Positions 55,601 to 64,000 of a DNA stretch of 64,000 nucleotides are shown here, piece after piece. Source of the stretch: Chromera velia. Its lineage: Eukaryota; Sar; Chromeraceae. The stretch covers positions 23,950-87,949 of the forward strand of contig JAHBMJ010003719.1 of NCBI GenBank assembly GCA_018398765.1. Reading direction: 5' to 3'. Position numbers and translations under genes: made by a program. The first letter of the stretch is position 1; every line of letters begins with the position of its first letter. Below the pieces are notes generated by a model. The model saw nothing but the letters and a program-made list of their open reading frames with translations. It was not told where the DNA came from and searched no databases.

Positions 55601-58600
55601 ACAGAGACAAAGATGCGAGAGTCCATTGAGGAGGGCGAAGAAACCATGTCGTGTGGGCAACATCACGTCGATCAGACCCGAAAGAATGGAACAACGAAGG
55701 AATACGGCTGGCCGGCTGAACGTCCGGACGGACCTTTAGGTTTTCATTTTCCAGCTGCACTGCCCTCGTCTTCTGCCGCTGGTCTTCCAGGGACTCCAGG
55801 AGTCTTGAGGCCTCTGCTTGGAGCGCCTCTCTCTCTGTTGCAGAGGCGCTGAGAGCGTCGGCAAGACGGGTCTCCCACGCTGCGTCTTTGGAATCCTGTG
55901 CGAGCGTCAGTCTCTGCAATGCCTCTCTTTCCCCCTCAAGCTCTGCAGAGAGCTCCTCAAAACGAGATTCAAGTGAGGCAATCTCTTCTGCCTTCTCCTC
56001 TTGTGTCGCCCTTTCCATCGCGACGGCAGACTCCAATTCCTCCAATCGAACCCGAAGTGATGTGGCATCCTGGACCGCACTCTCTCTCTCCCCCTTTTCT
56101 GCCTCTATCTGTCCCTCCAACTCCTCCAGTCGGCTTTCTAGGGAGGTGACTAGAGTCTGTGAGGATTCCTGTGCTTGACCGTGCTTCTCCTCAGCGAGAT
56201 TCAGCTGCTGGGTGAGGCTGTCAATCTCTGCTGCCTGCTCTACTGACTTTGCTACAGCGGAATCCCTTTCACTCAGGGCGGCCGCTATCTGCTCATTTGC
56301 AGACGCAGCGCCTGAACTCCAGACCTCCAACTCTTCTTTTGCTTTTGTCAAGTCCGACTCAAGATCGGTCACTCGAGATTGCAAGGCACTGACGGTCTGA
56401 TTGGCCTCTTCAAGAGCTTCGGTCTCTCTCTGCAGATCTCCCTCAAGCTCCTTCTCACGGGACTGCAGAGAGGAAACCATAGCCTCAGAAGCCTCCAGGG
56501 CTGCTGTGTGAGCCTGTCTTTCAGAGGAGGCTGCTGCTTCTACTTCTTCAATGCGGACTCGCAGGGACGCAGCCTCTTCCAAGGCACTCTCTCTGCCGCT
56601 CTTCTCTCCCTCTAACTCTTCTGTCACCTCCTCCAACTGACTGCGTAACGCCGACGCTTCTTCCATCGAAGTTTCTTTCCCACTTTTCTCTCCCTCTAAC
56701 TCTGCCTCCTTCTCCTCCAACTGACTGCGTAACGCCGACGCTGCCTCAGCTGCTTTGTCTGTCTTTCCCTTTTCTGCCTCTATCTGTCCCTCTAACTCCT
56801 CTATTCGGCTTTCAACGGAAGTGACTAGAGTTTGTGAGGATTCCTGTGCTTGACCGTGCTTCTCCTCAGCGAGCTTCAGCTGCTGGGTGAGGCTGTCAAT
56901 CTCTGCTGCCTGCTCTACTGACTTTGCTACAGCCGAATCCCTTTCACTCAGGGCGGCCGCTACCTGCTCATTTGCAGACGCAACGCCTGAACTCCAGACC
57001 TCCAACTCTTCTTTTGCTTTTGTCAAGTCCGACTCAAGATCGGTCACTCGAGATTGCAAAGCACTGACAGTCTGATTGGCCTCTTCAAGAGCTTCGGTCT
57101 CTCTCTGCAGATCTCCCTCAAGCTCCTTCTCACGGGACTGCAGAGAGGAAACCATAGCCTCAGAAGCCTCCAGGGCTGCTGTGTGAGCCTGCCTTTCAGA
57201 GGAGGCTGCTGCTTCTACTTCTTCAATGCGGACTCGCAGGGACGCAGCCTCTTCCAAGGCACTCTCTCTGCCGCTCTTCTGCCCCTCTAACTCTCCTTTC
57301 ATCTCCTCCAACTGAATCCGCAATGCCGGGGCTTCTTCCATCGAAGTTTCTTTCTCACTTTTCTCTCCCTCTAACTCTGCTTTCATCTCCTCCAACTGAA
57401 TCCGCAATGCCGAGGCTTCTTCCATCGAAGTTTCTTTCCCACTCTTCTCTCCCTCTAACTCTGCTTTCACCTCCTCCAACTGACTGCGTAACGCCGACGC
57501 TGCCTCAGCTGCTTTTTCTTTCTCCCCCTTTTCTGCCTCTAACTGACCCTCCAACTCCTCCAGTCGGCTTTCTAGGGAGGAGACTAGAGTCTGTGAGGAC
57601 TCCTGTGACTGGTCGTGCTTCTGTTCAGCAAGATTCAGCTGCTGGGTGAGGCTGTCAATCTCTGCTGCCTGCTCTACTGACTTTGCCACAGCCGAATCCC
57701 TTTCACTCAGGGCGGCCGCTACCTGCTCATTTGCAGACGCAGCGCCTGAACTCCAGACCTCTAACTCTTCTCTCGCTTTTGTCAAGTCCGACTCAAGATC
57801 GGTCACTCGAGATTGCAAAGCACTGACGGTCTGATTGGCCTCTTCAAGAGCTTCGGTCTCTCTCTGCAGATCTCCCTCTACCTGTTTGAGGCGGGACTGG
57901 AGGGAGGCAACGAGTTGGGATTGGGAAGCGTCAAGGGAGGCCTCTTTTTCCTTCGCTCTGTGCAGCTGTTGGGATAGAGACTCAATCTCTGCAAATTGCT
58001 CGAGAGACCGGGAGGCAGCAGCGTCCCTTTCCCTGAGTGCTGCTTTCACTTGCTTCCTAAGGGAGGCCGCTTCTTCCTGCACAGAGATTGTTAAATGGGA
58101 AACTGAGAAGGGCGCCCTAATTTGGTTTTTCGTTCTATGCATAGATGTTCAAGAAAAAGAAGAGGGGTTGCGGTATTTCCTTTTCGAAATTCGTTACTGC
58201 TTTCCAATTTTGACCGAGAATTACGCCTCGCTTGAAGAGCAGAAGGCATCGACGCACACAACTTTCTCGAAGAAAGACGAGGTTACACCAAGTAGCGACT
58301 CGGAGTCGACGAAACACCCTACCAATTCCCGATTCACCCACCGACCATGCAACCGACCTGAAGTGAGGCCACGAGACCTTCCTGGAATGTTGCTTCTGCT
58401 CTCTCAGCCCTCGCCCTTTCTGTCTGGACCTGTGCTTCTGCAGCCTCGGCACGAGAGAGGGCAGCAGCCAGACGAGCCCCCAGGTCTGCCTGCGCACTCG
58501 CACTCCCGCCCTCCGTCTCCAGGCGTCGCAGGGCATCGTTCGCTTCCTTCCTGGCTCGATCTGCGTCGTTTCGAGCGGAATCCAGCTGAGCAAAGGCCGA

Positions 58601-58729
58601 GCTACAGTCCGCTTCAAGTTGCCTCCTCGACTGATCAGCCATCAGCACGCGCTCCTCTGCCCGTGCAAGCGCAGCCTGCACGATTCAATCATCCACGCAT
58701 CCGTCTCTTCGTGTCACACGCAGCAAAAG

Positions 58730-58777
<48 letters not shown>

Positions 58778-61700
58778 TGAGAGAAACGCACGACGAGAGA
58801 GAAGCAGAGTGATCCCAAAAGAGAACACTGTGCGACCAAGGCTGAGTGAAAAAGAGGCACAAACAGGCATGCACTCACTCATCCGATTCTTCATGCACAC
58901 AAAAAGAAGACACGACCACGACCAAGCACGCAAAGAGGAACTGACGAGCATCGCTTCCAGCTCCTGCGAGCGATGCGACTCGTCACCCCTGAAGTCTTCC
59001 TCCTCAGCTATGGACTCCATGAGTCCCCCCCCGACTGAAGGAATGGGCCCTCTTGCGGTTCCACTCGCAGAGCTCCCCCTTTCCCCACCCTCTGCCTCTA
59101 GTGGCACTGCGAGCAGGGTGGAGGAGCCGGGGGGTGGCGGCGGGGGTGCACAGACAGGACATGAGGCGCCTCCGCTTCGAGAAAGTTGGGATCGTTTGTT
59201 TGATCTCTCAGCGGCAGAAAGGGAAAGAGAAGCCGCAGTGTCAGGTGGGGACCTGGATCTGGACGCTGCGGCGTTTCCAGAAGTGCGTCTGTCTCTTTCG
59301 GTTGGGCACCGAGATGCCGGTCTGGAGGGGGCTGGCGAGACTGCAGGGGAGACTGTCGGAGATCTGCAGAGAAAGTCGAGGAGCTCTGGGCAGTGCTTGA
59401 GAAGGTTTTCGAGATCTTTCTGCTCCCTTTCGAGAAGCTTCTCTCGAATGTGACGAGGAGGAGGCGCAAGCTTGGCTCGAGCCTCTGCCTGCAGCACACG
59501 CTCTTCTCTCTGCAAATAGCAGAGCAGAGGAGAACAGAAACGTGTCCGGTCATGTCGGGACGAAGTGAAGGAAAAACGTGATAGAGAGAGAGAGAGTGTC
59601 CGGGAAAGAAGCAGAAACAATTGTCTGCGGCAAGTCATCTGTGAGACCTCCGAATTTTAGTCCTTTTCTGGTTTGTCTGTTTGAGAGAATGGAGTAGAGC
59701 AGTTCCTCACTTGCTGTCTGGTTGCTGGGCTGACCTCTCTGATTTCCGTGATTCTTTTCTCGGCCCTCTCCCTTTTCTTCTGGCCCTCTGAGTAAAGTCG
59801 GTTGTAGAGCCCAGGACTGAAACGCGACACAGAAGCACAGGGTACAGGCAGGAGCACAAAGGACCCGTGTGCAGGCAGGGCGCGACAAGACAAACACTTG
59901 AATACAGGAAGAGGTTTCCAGCCGTTCATGCAACCAGATACATTTCAGTGCAGACTGATTGAGCGATCGACCGAGACCTTCAAGCGGAGGTCAGGCAGGT
60001 AAGGCAGCTCAGAGACTCCAGAGAAAGAGCCGACCGAAACGTATGGCGGAAATTGACAAAGTTGCAGAGAGATGCACAAAAAAGAGACGCAAGAAAGCTG
60101 CCCGACCGAACGCTTTTTTTGGACGTATTCCATCCCGCCCGCTTTCGGTCCTCTCTGCAAAGACGTGAAATAGAGTTTCAGTCTCACACAAAAAGGCGAC
60201 AACCAAATTTCACACATGTCCCTCGGACTAGCACGCATTCGTATTTCCATCGTATGCGGATTGCAGGGGTCTCTCTCTCAGTCTGTGTGTGTGTCTCTGG
60301 AGATGATGGGCCATCTGCTCCCGTCTCTCACTTTCTCATGTCCTCAAAGCCCTCCTTTTACAGTCTATGTCCTTCCTCAGAAAACTCTAATCAAGACTAC
60401 CAGAGTAAAAGCTCAGCCTTTGGGAACACAGGAGCTAAGAAGACAAAAGAAGGAAAAAGGCGAACTGACTCGAGATCTTCCATCTCCTGTTGTTCTTTCT
60501 GTGCTTTGGTGACCTGCATGGGAGGGAAAGAGGGAGAGACTCTTTCTCGTCAGTGAATATGGAGAGAGGAGAAGAGAAGACCTTGTTTGAAGACAAGCGA
60601 GAAGGGACAGATGGGATATGGAACACGTCAAACCGAACAAAAAAGAATGGATCAAGGAAGTGAGGCAAAAAGAAAACGAAAAGAAGACCGGAGGTTCCAT
60701 CCATCCATCAACAAAGAAGAAACGTATATCCATAAGAAAAGAAACAAAAGGGCATCACGAGAAAGTTCTCTTTGCCATGCAACTTCATGAGGCGGCCAGG
60801 ATGACATGCAGAGAACAAAATATGGACTGACCGCCAGTTTCTTTGCCCGTCTCTCTCCCTCGTGGTAGAGTCTGTGGCTCAAAGCGGCCCTGCAACAAGA
60901 GAAGAAGGAAAACGACGCGACGGTTCCAGAGACCATTTTTTTGACCTTCCTTTCTGCACATCCTCTTTCTCGACACAAACCTCCTCCTTCCATGTCCGCA
61001 TTGAAGTCTCTTTCGGCCAATCGTCTGTCATCTTAAGCTTCTTTCTCTCTCGCAGAATAAAAGTTGACTCAGAAAGAAGAAAAAGCAGACAGTGGACACA
61101 CGGCCCCTCTCCCTCTCGCTCTTCCACGCACACACACACACACACAGAGAGAGAGAGGGGGGNGGGGGGGAGGCACAGACCACAGACTCACATTCGAAGA
61201 CGAGGATCACTCGGATTCACGCCAGCAACAGACGGAGACCTCTCCTCACTGTTCCCCCTCTCTTTCTCTTTCCCCCCTTGAACCCCCCTTGAAGCCCCCG
61301 TCGATGGTGACGGCCCTCCCCCCCCACTCCCCCCCACAGATAAAAACCCTCCAGACGGACGCACAGACGCGCCACCTCTCGACTGCGCAGCCCCGCTCTT
61401 CCCGCCCCTCCATCCAAATCGCCCTACTCCACTCTGGCTCTGACTGTCCCCTCGTTCACGTGCAGCCTCTTGTTGCGCCCTCCTTCCCACATCGCTCGGC
61501 ACGACTCTTTGAGGGTCTGCACTCCGGAGCTGGACCGCGCCTCCTGCCTCTCCGGAGACGGTCAGACGAAGTTGGGGCACAAGAGGATGGCCCCCTCCCC
61601 CCCCGCTACTGCCCGAGGCGGTTCCTCGAGCCCTCTGTCGTGCCTTCTCGAGAGCCCCCCTGGCTGCACCCTCGTTTTCTTCAGTTTCTCCCTCCTTGCT

Positions 61701-62623
61701 ACTACTGCTACTTGTGTTTGAAACTCGGGGGCCAACAGTGCCAAGATCGGTTTCTTCTTTGTGAGGACGTGGAGGGAGGGGCGAGACTCCAAAGGAGGTA
61801 GAAGAAGAAGAGGGCGCTGCGCTGACGAGAGCAGCGGACTCCTGTCAAAAGATCGAGAATGAAAGAGGAAGAAGAGGCAGATGGACAAGGTAAAGACAGA
61901 GCAAACTGAGCATATTAATACAAGCAGAAACAGGGGGGAAAGGGCCGTACGGTACAATGAGTGCGCCGACGACTTGATCGCGATACAAAAAAGCGTCTCT
62001 GTGCCATTTGGTTTCAAAACCCCAGGGCTGGAAGAGAGCAGGGGACGACCATCGGTACATACATTCCAGCGTCATGTGTTTTATAACGACTGCGTGTCCG
62101 GAAAATTGGAGGAGGCTCATGAACAGACTCTTGCAGGAATCGGTCCACTCCACTTGATCGTAACTCTCAATCATGCAGGCTGATTCTGCCTAGCTGACCT
62201 CTTGTTGTCGTATCAATTTGTTGATATGCTCCAGTTCTCGCTGTCTGCAGGAACACATACAGAGAGGACATGTGAGAGAGTCACGTATCTCTGGCAAGTG
62301 GCGAATAGACGGATCGACACGACCCCCCTGAATGAGATGAGGTTGCACTTCGAAGGAGACTTGAAGGTTTGGAATGACAAGCATAAGAGAGACTGACAGT
62401 TTCAGAGCCTCCTCGCGGTCTTCCTCGAGAAACTCCTCCTCCTTGATATGTTCTCCGGTGACATCCAATCTGCAGACAAAGGCAAAGTGACAGGTGCAGG
62501 GCGTTAGCAGAGGAGGAGACAGCTCAACCAGCCATGACACACTGAAAAGCGATGAGCTCACTGTTGGGAGTCACACTGGACCCTTTCGGGGGACCAGACG
62601 GGTTTCTGAGTTGGGCCCTCCAT
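52641..62623 (-). CDS. Giant coiled-coil protein of 2,055 residues, 13 exons
   Basis: Exons: 62562-62623, 62398-62469, 62199-62244, 61192-61841, 60832-60889, 60470-60513, 59735-59816, 58946-59509, 58358-58675, 55734-58076, 55139-55303, 54775-54897, 52641-54281. Their sum is 6,168 nt and every phase closes, from ATG (MEGPTQKPVWSPERVQCDSQ) to the stop at 52641. After a short helix, residues 61-276 are Gly/Ser-rich. Two small exons share a motif (SHRLYHEGERR, YNRLYSEGQKK). Residues 527-1413 form an almost continuous coiled coil, within which a block of about 225-250 residues is repeated three times (VTDLESDLTKA, AEIDSLTQQL). The C-terminal 546 residues are acidic and Pro/Ser-rich. No catalytic motif is seen. 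It is probably a cytoskeletal, centrosomal or Golgi-type tether, but no orthologue is recognised. Confidence 0.88.
55890..57840. repeat. Three long near-identical repeats inside the coiled-coil exon
   Basis: The plus-strand string CTGTCAATCTCTGCTGCCTG recurs at about 56218, 56893 and 57652, each within several hundred bases of near-identical DNA, so the spacings are about 675 and 759 bp. The difference in spacing comes from extra copies of a shorter unit (SMEEASALRIQLEEMKAELE type). The high DNA identity suggests recent duplication or gene conversion. Confidence 0.85.
61163..61163. other. Single unresolved base (N) in a G-run
   Basis: One N interrupts a run of G at 61159-61170, in the intron next to the exon 61192-61841. 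It has no effect on the coding model. Confidence 0.95.
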
Positions 62624-63421
62624 TTAGAGATCCCTGAGTCTAGTTGCTCTCTGACTTCTCACGAAATTTCAGCAAGACATGCGTGACACACACCTGTACA
62701 CCTACGGAGAACCATCAACCGAGTGACATCTTTCCACCCGCAATGATCAGCTGAAACAAGCAAGCACATCGAATAAAGTGGAAAGTACACATCACACGGA
62801 TCGGGCACGCTACCTGGAAAGTGAAAGAGGAGCCTGTGTGAATGTCTCCTTTGTAATTGAAGCAAATCAAAACGTGCGTAATCATGTGCGAATTGAACAC
62901 ATACAAAGTGGCCTTTCTGTATCGCGACGGATTTTCTTTTTTCTCACGTATACGTGGCCCCCGTCAAAGCATGCAGCCAGACATGCCGTGGCCTTGTGCG
63001 AAAGCGCGACGGATCAGCATCGGATCAGCTCATGATCAGCTCAATTTAAGATACGCGCTTGTGTATGGGAAGGTCACCCTTTCCATCCCTTTCCTCGATC
63101 TTCACCCTTCACTTCAGAGCGCTCCTCAGCGGCAATTGGGTTTGCAAGCTCTGATCCTTGTCAACTAAATAGAATTGAGTTTCTTTCTGTGAGGTCTGAT
63201 TTTGGTCAAAGACCATCGATCAAAAGGGAGACGGGATCGTTTTCCGCATCTTGCCTGACGTTCTTCTTCTTCCGCTTGTGTAGTGTCCTCGGTGAGCATC
63301 CTCTCAGTTGAACAAGAGATAGACCGGTTTTCCTCTGTACTGTGGGTGATACAGAGAACCACCAGAGGTGCTCGTGGATTGGGTGCCATTCTCAACCTGA
63401 CACTCTGAACAAACTGACGGA
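62624..63421. promoter_or_regulatory. Head-to-head promoter region, coiled-coil gene and CDGSH gene
   Basis: About 800 bp separate the divergent starts at 62623 (-) and 63422 (+). No coding exon is convincing here. Palindromic TGATCAGCTCATGATCAGCT-type sequence lies near 63022-63042. The interval must contain both promoters, but I cannot point to core elements. Confidence 0.45.
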
Positions 63422-63748
63422 ATGGGGAAGGATCAAAGTGGGACGATCATCGCCGTCTCCGCTGCTGCGGTGGTCGGCATTTTTGCGGTCGCTGTTCTTG
63501 CCCCGGTTCTTGCCAAGAAGAACCACCCGGTGAATTCCAAAATCAAGAAGAAGGAAGCCAAAGTTGTTGACTTCGTGAACTGCGATGACATGGAGAATTT
63601 GGGGACTTTCAAGGACGGAAAACTCGTCATGTGCCGTTGCTGGAAGAGCACCTCCTTCCCTTACTGTGATGGCTCTCACACGGCTCACAACCAGGAAACA
63701 AATGACAACGTCGGGCCCTTGATCCTGAAGAAGACTGCCAAGAAGTGA
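63422..63748 (+). CDS. CDGSH iron-sulfur domain membrane protein (mitoNEET/CISD family)
   Basis: A single-exon ORF of 108 residues. Residues 8-31 ([20 protein letters not shown]) form one membrane anchor. The CDGSH motif is complete: C71-x-C73, then C82-D-G-S-H86 within [17 protein letters not shown]. These three Cys and one His bind a [2Fe-2S] cluster in the homodimeric CISD1/CISD2 proteins, which sit on the outer mitochondrial or ER membrane with the cluster facing the cytosol and act in iron and redox handling. Length and layout match CISD1 (about 108 residues). The N-terminal anchor and a Lys-rich tail (LKKTAKK) fit as well. The start ATG follows AACTGACGGA and has no competing upstream ATG in frame nearby. 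Confidence 0.93.
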   Translation: MGKDQSGTIIAVSAAAVVGIFAVAVLAPVLAKKNHPVNSKIKKKEAKVVDFVNCDDMENLGTFKDGKLVMCRCWKSTSFPYCDGSHTAHNQETNDNVGPLILKKTAKK

Positions 63749-64000
63749 CCAATCCGATGCAAGCAAACTTCCCGTCTCGGGACCTGAATGAGATTGGTTG
63801 AGTGAATGTATGCACGGCACGTTCGCACCCAAACATGCGTGTTACAGCGATCTGAAAAATTGACAACTTGGAAGAAGCGTTCCGACGAAAGTCTTGCTGT
63901 GCTTGTGTAAAAAGTTTCTCTCTGCTTGTTCTCTTCGTACTCTCCGTTCCCTCTTGCGTCACGGTCCCCCGGACTTCTTTTCTTCGTCTCTCCCCCCCCC
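63749..64000. other. 3' flank of the CDGSH gene
   Basis: About 250 bp after the stop, ordinary composition, no recognisable feature. The window ends in a run of C. Confidence 0.6.

Noticed and set aside
55888-57834. Repeated plus-strand frames opposite the coiled-coil exon
   Set aside because: Antisense shadows of a repetitive exon; no splice or start logic, and the minus-strand model closes in phase.

Overview
The window looks like nuclear DNA of a photosynthetic alveolate, most probably a chromerid alga such as Chromera velia (inference). The reasons are multi-exon genes with spliceosomal GT-AG introns, long alveolate-style coiled-coil proteins, an NDC1-type plastid quinone oxidoreductase with a possible N-terminal plastid leader, very many microsatellites, and AT-rich islands carrying transposon debris. 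Dinoflagellate-style GC/GA donors are absent. I rebuilt exons by hand from reading frame, splice motif and phase. Models whose phases all close are given with high confidence.

Left part (1-11.5 kb): the last exon of a CS-domain-like protein (1169-1264, +); a four-exon small secreted protein with a duplicated cysteine domain (3066-5162, -); a 323-base assembly gap; and a plus-strand gene (7106-10252) interrupted by a 1.7-kb almost pure polypyrimidine intron that carries five copies of a 39-bp island.

Middle (11.5-27 kb): a decayed Helitron-type element of about 11 kb on the minus strand. In coding order it holds an OTU protease-like ORF, Ser/Pro repeats, a long CCHC zinc-knuckle array, a DUF6570-like region, the Rep (HUH) domain and a Pif1-type helicase. 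Several in-frame stops and a frameshift show it is dead. To its right is a second small secreted-protein locus (25286-26141, -), probably a pseudogene, whose flanks resemble those of the first one.

Right part (27-64 kb), the gene-dense half: a basic coiled-coil protein of more than 1,530 residues (28911-39239, -); an 883-residue fusion of an NDC1-type NAD(P)H:quinone oxidoreductase with an atypical SDR/Tic62-like domain (40168-44963, +); a 746-residue disordered protein (46751-50208, +); a decayed secreted-protein gene followed by a 180-bp MITE (51485-52159); a 2,055-residue coiled-coil protein with 13 exons (52641-62623, -); and a CDGSH iron-sulfur membrane protein (63422-63748, +) head to head with it. 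About 1 kb at 31.8-33.7 kb is present twice because two contig ends were not merged; this is an assembly artefact.

The strongest general signal is the intron donor. In 23 of 38 donors that I could place by hand in host genes, position +3 is C (GTCAGT, GTCAGC, GTCTGT), not the usual purine. Acceptors are mostly TGCAG.
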